NCBI RefSeq assembly: GCF_002760435.1
Contig: NZ_AUUU01000077.1
Span: forward strand, 1-39,356
Origin: Clostridium sp. LS
Lineage (GTDB): Bacteria > Bacillota > Clostridia > Clostridiales > Clostridiaceae
Direction: 5' to 3'
Length of the DNA: 39,356 nt
Below, in pieces: positions 16,324 through 24,308 of this stretch; the first letter of the stretch is position 1, and every line of letters begins with the position of its first letter. The notes under the pieces are model-generated. The model searched no databases, had not been told where the DNA came from, and was given only the letters and a program-made list of their open reading frames with translations. The position numbers and the translations under genes were made by a program.

Positions 16324-16941
16324 ATGAGTTCAAAAGAAATCTTTGAAGAAAGAAGATCTATTAATTTCTTTGATCCAGAAAAAAATTTAGATGATGCGCT
16401 ATTAAAAGATATTATAAATCTTGCTGTATTAGCGCCATCAGCTTTTAATCTTCAACCTTGGGAGATAATAGCTGTTAAATCAAAAGAAGCAAAAGAAAAA
16501 TTGTACAAGCTTTCGAGTAATCAGCCAAAGGTTCTTGAAGCTCCAGTAACATTAATCATCGTTGGAGATAAGAATGGATATGATACATCAAATCCTATAT
16601 GGGATGTTTTTCTTAAAATGTTTAATGGTGATAAAGAAAAACTAGCTAATACTCAAGGTTATGCTTATAGTTTATATGGTACATCTGAGGAAAGAAAAAT
16701 AAAATTTGCAGAAAGTAATGCAGCTCTTTTGGCTATGTCAATTATGTATGCTGCAAAAGCCTTTGGAGTAGACTCGCATCCTATGAGTGGCATTGATTTT
16801 GATGGAATAAAAGAAGAGTTTGGCCTTGATGATAATAAAACAATTGTAATGACTATTGCACTTGGTTATTTAGACGAAAATAAAACTCTTTATCCAAGAG
16901 CATATAGAAAAAAATATGAAGAAATAGTTAAAGAAGTATAA
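16324..16941 (+). CDS. Nitroreductase-family FMN oxidoreductase
   Basis: 205 residues. Typical nitroreductase blocks are visible: EERRSINFF near the N-terminus (FMN phosphate contact), LAPSAFNLQPWEIIAV at about residues 39-54, and the late block ALGYLDENK. These homodimeric flavoenzymes move electrons from NAD(P)H to nitro groups, quinones or flavin. Co-transcription with desulfoferrodoxin 24 bases downstream and a PerR-like box suggest an oxidative-stress role, for example electron supply or quinone detoxification. AAGGGTG precedes the ATG. Confidence 0.9.
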   Translation: MSSKEIFEERRSINFFDPEKNLDDALLKDIINLAVLAPSAFNLQPWEIIAVKSKEAKEKLYKLSSNQPKVLEAPVTLIIVGDKNGYDTSNPIWDVFLKMFNGDKEKLANTQGYAYSLYGTSEERKIKFAESNAALLAMSIMYAAKAFGVDSHPMSGIDFDGIKEEFGLDDNKTIVMTIALGYLDENKTLYPRAYRKKYEEIVKEV

Positions 16942-16965
16942 TTTATTTTAGGGAGGTAATGTAAA

Positions 16966-17349
16966 ATGACTGAAGTAAAACAAGTTTATAAATGTGAAAT
17001 TTGTGGTAACATCGTAGAGGTTCTGCATAGTGCTGGAGGTACATTAACATGCTGTAATCAACCAATGAAGCTTAAAGCAGAAAATACTACTGATGGAGCT
17101 ACTGAAAAACATATTCCTGTAATTGAAAAGGTTGAAGGCGGAGTTTTAGTTAAAGTTGGATCTATAGAACATCCTATGCTTGATAATCACTATATTGAAT
17201 GGATTGAAGTTCACACTGAAAATAAAGTGTATAGAAAATATTTAAAGCCAGGAGAAAAACCAGAAGCTTTCTTTAAAGTTGACGAAGAAGTTCTATTTGC
17301 AAGAGAATATTGTAATTTACATGGCTTATGGACTGAAAAGAATTCTTAA
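16966..17349 (+). CDS. dfx: Desulfoferrodoxin (superoxide reductase)
   Basis: 127 residues with both iron centres. Centre I, the rubredoxin-like FeS4, is formed by C10, C13, C29 and C30 (YKCEIC, TCC). Centre II, the Fe(His)4Cys site, is formed by H49, H69, H75, H119 and C116 ([23 protein letters not shown]). The conserved Glu47-Lys48 next to H49 controls superoxide entry. It reduces superoxide to peroxide without making oxygen, the usual defence of strict anaerobes. Full family length with nothing missing. GGGAGG precedes the ATG. Confidence 0.97.
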   Translation: MTEVKQVYKCEICGNIVEVLHSAGGTLTCCNQPMKLKAENTTDGATEKHIPVIEKVEGGVLVKVGSIEHPMLDNHYIEWIEVHTENKVYRKYLKPGEKPEAFFKVDEEVLFAREYCNLHGLWTEKNS

Positions 17350-17360
17350 TATAAGTATAA

Positions 17361-17399
17361 TAAAGCAGGGAATCTTATAATGAAAGATTCCCTGCTTTA
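17361..17399. terminator. Bidirectional terminator after dfx
   Basis: A perfect 16-base-pair inverted repeat, TAAAGCAGGGAATCTT at 17361-17376 against 17384-17399, with a seven-base loop. It lies between the convergent dfx and small membrane-protein genes. Confidence 0.9.
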
Positions 17400-17413
17400 G
17401 TGTAATTATTTGG

Positions 17414-17656
17414 CTATTGATTAATTAATTTTATGAAGTTTTTATTTTTCATTAATATTGAAATATATATACTAGAAACCGTAAAGAATATGTTTATAAC
17501 TGGTATCATGCAAACAATTAGTAAAGTTAATAACTGTTTCCACTTTTCTTTATTGCCTATAAGGTTTAAATTATTTTTATTTATAAATATTCTGAACAAA
17601 AATAATATTAAGGCCAAGAAACTTAATCTTACGGATATTGAATATATATATAACAT
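17414..17656 (-). CDS. Small membrane protein of unknown function
   Basis: About 80 residues from ATG 17656; an in-frame GTG at 17665 overlaps the AAGAGGTG ribosome site. There are two or three hydrophobic helices (about 3-24, 40-58 and a shorter one to 70) joined by a Lys/Asn-rich loop. No family recognised. The plus strand also has an open frame here, but only this strand has a properly spaced ribosome site. Its function is unknown. Confidence 0.55.
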   Translation of the reverse strand: MLYIYSISVRLSFLALILFLFRIFINKNNLNLIGNKEKWKQLLTLLIVCMIPVINIFFTVSSIYISILMKNKNFIKLINQ

Positions 17657-17665
17657 AACATTCAC

Positions 17666-18068
17666 CTCTTTTAATTGTAAACTTTATCCATACTAATCTC
17701 TATTCTTATTTTATAATATTCTAACACAACAATCTACATAATATTATCTGCTTTTTTCCTGCGTTTAAGACATTCTTGTATTTTTCTAGCTAATGATTGG
17801 TAGAAAAATTCAATTTTTATGCAAATAATTTTAAGAAATTAAATATAACACTATCATAAATTGAAATATGTAATTTTACTTTCTTGACATTAGCTGATAT
17901 ATAATTTGGAATAAAAAAAAGAATGATTTACTAGGGTGAAATAAATCATTCAAAATTTCTGGTTAGTAACTATATTTAAAAAGGGGTAAATAATGTTTTA
18001 ACTTCTTTACAATACTTATATTACACTAGAATTATGTCAATCATATGTCATTATATTATTTTTTCAAA
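17666..18068. other. Intergenic region downstream of the TlpA-like gene
   Basis: About 400 A/T-rich bases without a credible gene. It holds the strong minus-strand terminator at 17912-17951. A TTGACA (minus strand, near 18033-18038) lacks a convincing -10 at normal spacing. Confidence 0.45.
17912..17951 (-). terminator. Terminator of the ccdA-tlpA operon
   Basis: GAATGATTTA (17921-17930) pairs with TAAATCATTC (17942-17951). The minus-strand transcript then runs into eight T. The 5' flank TAACCAGAAA resembles the flanks of the metY-leader and nitrogenase-operon hairpins. Confidence 0.85.
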
Positions 18069-18665
18069 TTAATTGCTAAGTAATGTTTCTATTTGACTAT
18101 CTAATTCGTCTTTGCTTATTTCACCAGTATGATCTTCCACTATAAATCCATTTTTATCAATAAATAAAGTTCTTGGTATAGATAAAATATTATAATTAAT
18201 TGCAGCCATACTATCATTATCAAATAATACTTTCATATTATAGCTATTGTCTTTTAAAAACTTTTTAGCAGTATCCATTGTTTCTCTTTGCCCATCAGTT
18301 AAATTTACCATCAATACTACTAATTTATCTTGATTGTATTTGCTTGAAGCTTCGTTAAAAGCAGGCATCTCTTCTCTACAAGGCGGACACCAGCTTGCCC
18401 AAAAATTTACCACGACTGGTTTGCCTATATAATCTGACAACTTCACTTTCTTAAGATTTTCATCATCTACAACAAAATCTTTTTCCATGCTTTTTTCTTG
18501 CTTTATTAAATTCTTGAAATCTTTATTTTGAGTAATTTCAGTTTTACTTTTTATATTTTTCCCATTATATTTTGAGTTCAAATAACCATATCCAAAATAA
18601 GAAATTGTCAAAAATCCTGCAAAACCTATTGCTGCTGTTGCTAACGCTAATTTTTTATTCTTCAT
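18069..18665 (-). CDS. TlpA/ResA-like membrane-anchored thiol-disulfide oxidoreductase
   Basis: 198 residues. An N-terminal anchor helix (about 6-25) precedes a thioredoxin fold outside the membrane. The active site WCPPC (C93, C96) lies in VVNFWASWCPPCREEMP and the cis-proline in LSIPRTLFID. Such proteins reduce disulfides in exported proteins, for example during cytochrome maturation or spore-coat assembly, using electrons from CcdA. The ccdA gene lies nine bases upstream in the same operon, so the pair forms a transmembrane reductant relay. Confidence 0.93.
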   Translation of the reverse strand: MKNKKLALATAAIGFAGFLTISYFGYGYLNSKYNGKNIKSKTEITQNKDFKNLIKQEKSMEKDFVVDDENLKKVKLSDYIGKPVVVNFWASWCPPCREEMPAFNEASSKYNQDKLVVLMVNLTDGQRETMDTAKKFLKDNSYNMKVLFDNDSMAAINYNILSIPRTLFIDKNGFIVEDHTGEISKDELDSQIETLLSN

Positions 18666-18674
18666 AAAATCCTC

Positions 18675-19346
18675 CTAAAATGTCAACAAAGAAAGTACTT
18701 TATTTAAGAAACCTGTCATAATACAAATACCTATAAGCACTAGAATTGCTCCAGATATTATATTGATAATTTTATAATTTCTTTTTATAAAATTAAAGGT
18801 CTCTTTTATCTTATCTATTAAAATAGCGCATACTATGAATGGAATTCCAAGTCCAATACTATAAACTAAAAGCATAATAGTTCCCTTTATAATATCCTTT
18901 GAATTAACTGCAATCATTAAAGCTGCTCCTAAAAATGTACCTACACATGGTGTCCATCCTATTGCAAAAATCATTCCAAATAAAATGGAAGATATGAACT
19001 TGAAGTTTTTTATTTCTACATTAAGCTTTAAACTTCTTTCTAAAATTGAAATTTTAAATATCCCTATATAATTAAGGCCAAATATCACTATAATTAAACC
19101 ACTTATAATATTAATAATAGTACTCTCATGTTTTATAAAATTTCCAAAGGTGCCCGCTAAGGTTCCTAATAGCGTGAAGATTATTGTAAAACCTAATACG
19201 AATCCTAAAGAATTAATTATTGAATTATACCTGCTTTTGCTTCCACTTTCTCCTGCAAAATACGATATATAAAGCGGCAGCATAGGTAAAATACATGGTG
19301 ATATGAAGGTTATTATTCCCTCTAAAAATAATAGAAAATACTCCAT
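18675..19346 (-). CDS. ccdA: CcdA-type transmembrane thiol-disulfide transporter
   Basis: 223 residues with six membrane helices. The redox cysteine pair is C18 (FISPCILPMLPLY) and C134 (IGWTPCVGTFLGAA), the hallmark of CcdA/DsbD-beta. It passes electrons from cytoplasmic thioredoxin across the membrane to the TlpA-like protein encoded next. The start has TAAGGAGT before it. Its promoter shares an operator and spacing with that of trxA, which encodes its probable electron donor. Confidence 0.94.
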   Translation of the reverse strand: MEYFLLFLEGIITFISPCILPMLPLYISYFAGESGSKSRYNSIINSLGFVLGFTIIFTLLGTLAGTFGNFIKHESTIINIISGLIIVIFGLNYIGIFKISILERSLKLNVEIKNFKFISSILFGMIFAIGWTPCVGTFLGAALMIAVNSKDIIKGTIMLLVYSIGLGIPFIVCAILIDKIKETFNFIKRNYKIINIISGAILVLIGICIMTGFLNKVLSLLTF

Positions 19347-19416
19347 TTTATACTCCTTAAATACCAGCTAAAGATGATTTTTATTTTTGTTCCAAAATAT
19401 ATACCGTTAGATATTT

Positions 19417-19457
19417 ATTATAAACGATTTTTTCCTATTTTTCAGTGATTAAATCAC
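19417..19457 (-). promoter_or_regulatory. ccdA promoter with palindromic activator-type site
   Basis: On the minus strand the palindrome GTGATTTAATCAC (19445-19457) is followed, 22 bases on, by a perfect TATAAT (19417-19422). A poor -35 (CTGAAA, 19440-19445) touches the palindrome. The site is centred near -41, where class II activators bind. The same arrangement precedes trxA. Confidence 0.65.
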
Positions 19458-19508
19458 AAATATGGCACCTAATAGAATTAACTTACAACTTTTAATTTTT
19501 AACTAGCC

Positions 19509-20063
19509 TTATTTTCCTTTGGTCTGATTAAGTAACGTTGATATTCCAGACTGCTCCCATACATCCACTTGACTAACAGCCTCTTCTGGAGTTCTCCCCT
19601 GTCCTATAAGCACACCAGCTAAAATATATTTTTGAAATAAATGTTCTAAATTAACCCCTGCGTTAGCTTCTTCTAATGCATCATTTACTGCTGGAGTAAT
19701 ATATCTTACCCAATCATTAGGACTAAACTCATACGTTGCCTCTATTTCAGTTCTAGTTAACTGCTTATTACTTCCTCCAACCACCCCAACCTTTGGAAGA
19801 TTTTTAAGGATCTTATCCATTCCATGACATGAGTTAAATTCCTCAGTTAAATCTTTACCCGCTACAAGACCAAAATGTGCACCTCCAGCCCAAGCTGCTT
19901 CATTGCTCAAATCATAAATTATGCCTTTAACTGCAGCATAAGCTGGTTTTCCATAGTGTCCATTATATTGTGCCAATTCCTCTAATGTAAATAGTTTCTG
20001 TTCCCTATAATAATCATCTCCTATAAGACTTTTAATTGTTTCAAAATCAAAATAAATTGACAT
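19509..20063 (-). CDS. Soluble cytochrome b5-like heme/steroid-binding domain protein
   Basis: 184 residues. Residues about 24-95 form a cytochrome-b5-like fold: FTLEELAQYNGHYGKPAYAAVKGIIYDLS, then WAGGAHFGLVAGKDLTEEFNSCHG. Candidate heme contacts are H63 and H80 in CHG; the spacing follows the predicted heme/steroid-binding variant common in Clostridium. The C-terminal half (about 105-180) is helical and unassigned. There is no membrane anchor or signal, so it is cytoplasmic. It sits between ccdA and nhaA on the same strand with 162 non-coding bases to ccdA, so it is probably its own unit. Ligand and partner are unknown. Confidence 0.8.
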   Translation of the reverse strand: MSIYFDFETIKSLIGDDYYREQKLFTLEELAQYNGHYGKPAYAAVKGIIYDLSNEAAWAGGAHFGLVAGKDLTEEFNSCHGMDKILKNLPKVGVVGGSNKQLTRTEIEATYEFSPNDWVRYITPAVNDALEEANAGVNLEHLFQKYILAGVLIGQGRTPEEAVSQVDVWEQSGISTLLNQTKGK

Positions 20064-20149
20064 ATATACCTCTAAAATATTTTTATCAATTAATTGTATT
20101 ATTATTGTTATTCAAAAATGTTACTTAATTTTTTCTCTTTGAATTATAT

Positions 20150-21334
20150 TTAACGAATTATAAATTTATAAATAATCATACCTGCTGCCGCTGCTAAAAT
20201 TGAAGAGATCATAATACTTATTTTGACTATTGATAAAACACCAGCATCTGAAAATGATAAAGATGAAACAAATAGTGACATAGTGAATCCAATTCCTCCA
20301 AGAACACTAGCTCCATACAGATGCCTTTTAGTCACTTTAGAAGGAAGCTTAGCAACTTTCAATTTTACTAAGATATATGAAACTCCAAATATGCCTATTT
20401 GCTTACCAATAAAGAGACCAAATATTATCCCTAAGCTGACAGGAGTAAAAAAACTTCTCTGCAAGCTACTAAAGTCAATGGTTATACCTGAATTCGCAAG
20501 TGCAAACATTGGCATAATTACAAAAGATGACCATGGTGATAATGCATGCTCAAATTTATGCAGCATTGATTTTTTAGACTCATTCGCGTCTTTCCCAAGA
20601 GGCAAAACCATTCCTAAGAGCACTCCAGCTACTGTTGCATGTATACCTGATTTTAATATGCAAATCCATAAAAATATACCGCCAATGATATAAGCAGATT
20701 TAAATTTAACTTTAAATTTATTAGCTAATATTAGAAGAATAAAAATAACTACCCCAACTATAAGTGCGCTAAATGAAATTTGACTAGTATAAAATATAGC
20801 AATTACTATAATAGCTCCCAAATCATCAACTATAGCTAAGGCTGTAAGAAATATTACTATTCCCTTAGGTGCATTTTTTCCTACTAATGAAAGTATTCCT
20901 AAAGCAAATGCAATATCCGTTGCCATTGGAATTCCCCATCCGCCTACAGTAGGTTGATTATAATTAGATATTAAATAAATGACTGCTGGCATAACCATGC
21001 CTCCAATTGCCGCCGATATAGGAAGTATGGCCTTTTTTATAGATTTAAGTTCACCTATAACCAATTCACGCTTTATTTCCATACCTACCACAAGAAAGAA
21101 TATTGCCATAAGCCCATCGTTAATCCAATGAAGAATTGACATAGATAGAGAAAAATCTTTATACCCAATTGTTATATTCTTATGAAGCAGATGCTCGTAT
21201 GCTCCAGCAATGCTTGAATTGGCAATGATCATTGCAATAATAGCACAAAATATTAATACTAAACCACTACTGGATTCATCTTTAAAAAAGTATGAAAGTT
21301 GATTAAATACTTTGATTTTAAATTTTTTATTCAT
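20150..21334 (-). CDS. nhaA: Na+/H+ antiporter NhaA
   Basis: 394 residues, about twelve membrane helices, full length for NhaA. The ion-binding aspartates are present: D170-D171 in ALAIVDDLGAIIVIAIFY and the upstream aspartate D140 in MATDIAFALG. It exchanges external protons for internal Na+ or Li+ in pH and salt homeostasis. AAAGGAT precedes the ATG. A promoter and terminator-like hairpin lie in its 5' region, after trxA. Confidence 0.96.
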   Translation of the reverse strand: MNKKFKIKVFNQLSYFFKDESSSGLVLIFCAIIAMIIANSSIAGAYEHLLHKNITIGYKDFSLSMSILHWINDGLMAIFFLVVGMEIKRELVIGELKSIKKAILPISAAIGGMVMPAVIYLISNYNQPTVGGWGIPMATDIAFALGILSLVGKNAPKGIVIFLTALAIVDDLGAIIVIAIFYTSQISFSALIVGVVIFILLILANKFKVKFKSAYIIGGIFLWICILKSGIHATVAGVLLGMVLPLGKDANESKKSMLHKFEHALSPWSSFVIMPMFALANSGITIDFSSLQRSFFTPVSLGIIFGLFIGKQIGIFGVSYILVKLKVAKLPSKVTKRHLYGASVLGGIGFTMSLFVSSLSFSDAGVLSIVKISIMISSILAAAAGMIIYKFIIR

Positions 21335-21392
21335 ATCTCATATCCTTTCCATAAATTAATTATTTCCAAAAATATCATTAAAATAATTCAAT

Positions 21393-21432
21393 AAAAAAGG
21401 AGTGGGAATACTCAAAAAGAGTTTCCCACCCC
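21393..21432 (-). terminator. Terminator in the trxA-nhaA gap (possible nhaA leader attenuator)
   Basis: On the minus strand the hairpin is GGTGGGAAACTC, loop, GAGTATTCCCACTCC (arms 21419-21432 and 21399-21413), then TTTTTT. It ends trxA. It also lies downstream of a strong promoter and just 58 bases before nhaA, so it could control nhaA. Confidence 0.8.
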
Positions 21433-21511
21433 AGAAACTAAAATTGCTTGAAAGCAAACAATAAAATTTGCCCAACCGAATCTAGATATATTCATTTATT
21501 CTTCACTAATA

Positions 21512-21540
21512 ATTATATTATATAATTTATAAATATTCAA
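21512..21540 (-). promoter_or_regulatory. Promoter of nhaA leader RNA
   Basis: TTGAAT (21535-21540) and a perfect TATAAT (21512-21517) on the minus strand, 17 bases apart. The predicted start near 21505 gives a leader of about 170 bases. The leader includes mutually exclusive small hairpins (GCAAA/TTTGC versus TTGCTT/AAGCAA, about 21445-21472) and the terminator above. Confidence 0.65.
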
Positions 21541-21559
21541 ATTAAATATAAGTTTTACC

Positions 21560-21877
21560 TTATAGATACGTATTTACTTTATTTTTTATATTTTCTTTAG
21601 GCATAAAACCAGCTAAATTTTCTACTGGAACTCCATCCTTGAATATAATCATAGTTGGAACTGCAGCTATTCTATATTTTTGAGCTATTTTACTATTTTG
21701 ATCTACATCTAATTTAAAAAATTTAGCTTTGTCCTTCAGTTCACTACTAACACCTTCAAATACTGGAGCTAACATTTTACATGGTCCACACCAAGTTGCA
21801 AAAAAGTCTACAACTACAACTCCCCTAGTATTTTCAACTTCTTCTATAAATTCGCTACTATTTATTATCTTAGCCAT
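21560..21877 (-). CDS. trxA: Thioredoxin
   Basis: 105 residues from ATG 21877. A TTG five codons upstream overlaps the GGAGG site and is not the start. The WCGPC active site (C30, C33) is in VVDFFATWCGPCKMLAP and the cis-proline in IAAVPTMIIF. It is the general cytoplasmic disulfide reductase and the expected donor for CcdA. The promoter carries the same palindrome and spacing as ccdA, so the relay looks co-regulated. Confidence 0.96.
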   Translation of the reverse strand: MAKIINSSEFIEEVENTRGVVVVDFFATWCGPCKMLAPVFEGVSSELKDKAKFFKLDVDQNSKIAQKYRIAAVPTMIIFKDGVPVENLAGFMPKENIKNKVNTYL

Positions 21878-21918
21878 ATTAAAATCCTCCAAATTATAAT
21901 TAAATTATTTATGTTTTA

Positions 21919-21960
21919 ATTATAATTTTATATTATCTTTATATCTGTGACTTAATCACA
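21919..21960 (-). promoter_or_regulatory. trxA promoter with palindromic activator-type site
   Basis: On the minus strand TGTGATTAAGTCACA (21946-21960; core 21947-21959) is followed exactly 22 bases after the core by a perfect TATAAT (21919-21924). No good -35 is present (CAGATA). Motif, spacing and weak -35 match the ccdA promoter. Confidence 0.65.
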
Positions 21961-22020
21961 TTAATAGGTCTATGCAAGACTATATTCTTTTTTCCATTAA
22001 AGTCTTCCTATTTGTAAATT

Positions 22021-22836
22021 CTAAATAAATATTTGCGGAGTTCTTTTAATCTTATTTTTTTCTCTTAACATTTTAGATACAATAAACTTTGGCCTATATA
22101 TAATTTTCCTTGCATTCTTAGAACACTTTTTTACACAACAAAAACATCGAATACATTTTTCATTATCTATATTCAACGTGTCTTTATTAATTGCATTCAT
22201 TGGACATAATTTCACACATGCACCACAATGATTGCAAATATTCATATCTGCAGATGGTGTTTTGGTAAATATCCTAGCACTATTTTTAGGTAAAACTTTA
22301 GCCATTAATGGTAGTTTTCCTTTTGGGATATATAATCTTACATCATCTATGTTTTCAAGTTTTTTCATTTTCTCTATTATATTTCTTCCAAACGATTCTG
22401 CTGTCATTAAATCATAGTAATCAGGACGCCCTTCTTGGACTGGTGCTTCTTTTGTAGAAAATGAATGTTCTCCAATAAATGAGGCCGCTGCTACTACTTT
22501 AAAACCTGAATTAATAGCCATTGTATTAAGTTCATTTAAAGCTATACCTTCGCCAAAATTACCGTAAACTGCAACAAGTACAACTGTTTTTCCATTCCCT
22601 TTTAGGTTAATTAAGAATTCACTCAACATTTCTGGAACTTTCTCCTCATAAACTGGTACACCTATTAGAACTATATCACTATCTATAACTGGGTTAAGGT
22701 TACTTCGTACATTCAAATTCGTTAAGTTAATTATTGTATTATTAACTTTGCCCATGCCTTTTGTAATGGAATTTATAACCTTTTTGGTTGTTCCTGTCGG
22801 TGAAAAATATATACTTGTAACAGAACTAATTATCAT
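22021..22836 (-). CDS. EFR1-type flavodoxin/ferredoxin fusion protein
   Basis: 271 residues. An N-terminal flavodoxin domain has the FMN phosphate loop FSPTGTTKKV at about 11-20 and VYGNFGEG at about 90-97. The C-terminus is a two-[4Fe-4S] ferredoxin: C201/C204/C207/C211 (CNHCGACVKLCP) and C228/C231/C234/C238 (CIRCFCCVKKC). The first cluster keeps the typical CP; the second has CS instead. It is a cytoplasmic electron carrier between flavin and Fe-S partners. It is encoded six bases after a methyltransferase gene, so the two are one operon. Confidence 0.9.
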   Translation of the reverse strand: MIISSVTSIYFSPTGTTKKVINSITKGMGKVNNTIINLTNLNVRSNLNPVIDSDIVLIGVPVYEEKVPEMLSEFLINLKGNGKTVVLVAVYGNFGEGIALNELNTMAINSGFKVVAAASFIGEHSFSTKEAPVQEGRPDYYDLMTAESFGRNIIEKMKKLENIDDVRLYIPKGKLPLMAKVLPKNSARIFTKTPSADMNICNHCGACVKLCPMNAINKDTLNIDNEKCIRCFCCVKKCSKNARKIIYRPKFIVSKMLREKNKIKRTPQIFI

Positions 22837-22842
22837 ATTTAT

Positions 22843-23454
22843 TTATCTCCTTGCCACCATTATAAATAGTGAATAATTAATTTTTTCATTATCAATGATT
22901 TTTTCATCTTGATAAAAAGTTTTTGATTCTATATGATAAAAACCACTACTAGCTAATATTCTTTTTAATTTCTCTTGATTAAATCCATTATGTCCATCAA
23001 AATCTGGATATTCTTTATGAAAACTTCCATCCTCCTCGTTCAAATCAACTATACATAAATACCCACCTTCGTTAAGCAAATTATAAAATTTATTTGTTAT
23101 TAATTTAATATCGTGAATATGATGAAGCACCATGGAGTTGTATATAACATCAAATTTTTCGTTCAATTCATCCCCATTTACTATATCTAAATGTTGCCCA
23201 ACCATATTGTCTATTTTGTATGTATTAATTTTGCTGTTCAATATATCTATCATCCCTTGTGATGAATCAATAAGTGTAACTTTATTAAATTTGTCATAAA
23301 TATTAAAACTTACAAGGCCAGTCCCACATCCAAATTCCATTGCTGACTTATTTTCATTATCACTAATTGATTTTATTATTTCTTCTGCTACTACTTTTGC
23401 TCTCTTAATTCTTTTTTCCGTATCCCAGTTCTTTGCATATTCATCAAAACTCAT
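22843..23454 (-). CDS. Class I SAM-dependent methyltransferase
   Basis: 203 residues with the Rossmann SAM-binding motif I MEFGCGTGLVSFNI (about 40-53), acidic motif II VTLIDSSQGMI, and motif IV FDVIYNSMVLHHI. It is of the UbiE/Methyltransf_11-12 type. The methyl acceptor is unknown. It is the first gene of the operon with the flavodoxin/ferredoxin and is divergent from a TetR regulator. Confidence 0.88.
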   Translation of the reverse strand: MSFDEYAKNWDTEKRIKRAKVVAEEIIKSISDNENKSAMEFGCGTGLVSFNIYDKFNKVTLIDSSQGMIDILNSKINTYKIDNMVGQHLDIVNGDELNEKFDVIYNSMVLHHIHDIKLITNKFYNLLNEGGYLCIVDLNEEDGSFHKEYPDFDGHNGFNQEKLKRILASSGFYHIESKTFYQDEKIIDNEKINYSLFIMVARR

Positions 23455-23575
23455 TTTTCCTTACTCCTTAAAAATATATTTTTATCGTATAGTAATCTCC
23501 TCCATAACCAAATTATATCATATTATGTAAATATATCATTGTATGTTTTTATCCAATCGCTCTTATAAAATAATA

Positions 23576-23604
23576 TTGACATTATAATTTTTCCATATTA
23601 TGAT
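23576..23604 (+). promoter_or_regulatory. Promoter of the tetR gene in the EFR1 locus
   Basis: TTGACA and TATGAT separated by 17 bases, 25 bases before the ATG. The -10 lies in the partly symmetric ATATTATGATAATA, a possible autoregulatory site. Confidence 0.65.
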
Positions 23605-23628
23605 AATAAAGAACGGAGGTTCTTTATT

Positions 23629-24192
23629 ATGCAAATACTAAAAGATGAAATTAGAAATAAAATATTATCCATAGCCGAAAATATGTTTTACCAAAAAGGT
23701 TTTAAAGAAACTACTACTCGTAGTATTGCTAACGAAGCAGGAATAAGTGTTAGCAATTTATATTTATACTATGAAAACAAGGAAGCTATTTTTTATGGGG
23801 TAATAGACAATTTCTATGAATTCTTTATGAATGATTTTGAAAAATTTTTTAACCATAATGATAAGAATACTGAAATGAATACTACTATTAGCAATCTTAT
23901 TAAAAGGATTATTGTAACCTCACACAAAAAGTTTGTAATTATTACAGATAAAAGTCAGAGTACTAAATATGAAGGATTTAAGCAGCAAATCATTACTATT
24001 TTAAATGATCATATGAAAGTACAGATAAATAAAAATCTAGTGCAGGATGAGTTAATTCTATCAATCTTATCTAAAAATTTCATAGAAGGAATTATTGAGA
24101 TAGCTAAGCATTATGAAGATGAACTATGGCTGGAAAAAAGCATCAGAACATTAGTAAAATACCACATGGAAGGTATGAAGCATTTAATGTAA
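23629..24192 (+). CDS. TetR-family transcriptional regulator
   Basis: 187 residues. The TetR N-terminal helix-turn-helix is at about 9-55: AENMFYQKGFKETTTRSIANEAGISVSNLYLYYENKEAIF. The C-terminal ligand domain is divergent. It is divergent from the methyltransferase/EFR1 operon and upstream of a second EFR1 gene, so it probably represses both sides. The effector is unknown. CGGAGG precedes the ATG. Confidence 0.92.
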   Translation: MQILKDEIRNKILSIAENMFYQKGFKETTTRSIANEAGISVSNLYLYYENKEAIFYGVIDNFYEFFMNDFEKFFNHNDKNTEMNTTISNLIKRIIVTSHKKFVIITDKSQSTKYEGFKQQIITILNDHMKVQINKNLVQDELILSILSKNFIEGIIEIAKHYEDELWLEKSIRTLVKYHMEGMKHLM

Positions 24193-24196
24193 ATAT

Positions 24197-24237
24197 TTTT
24201 ACTCAAATATATGTTTTTTATTTGAGTAAAAAATTTT
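24197..24237 (+). terminator. Terminator after the tetR gene of the EFR1 locus
   Basis: TTTTACTCAAAT and ATTTGAGTAAAA (about 24197-24209 and 24220-24232) form a stem, followed by TTTTT. Confidence 0.75.
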
Positions 24238-24308
24238 TCTTATAATAAGGAACAATCGCTCCTTATTACATTCTATAAACAAAAAATAATTAATTTGGAG
24301 GTTTGAAT

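Noticed and set aside
17433..17696. 87-codon plus-strand frame opposite the small membrane protein
   Set aside because: No ribosome site before its ATG, and it begins right after the dfx terminator. The minus-strand frame has AAGAGG at good spacing.
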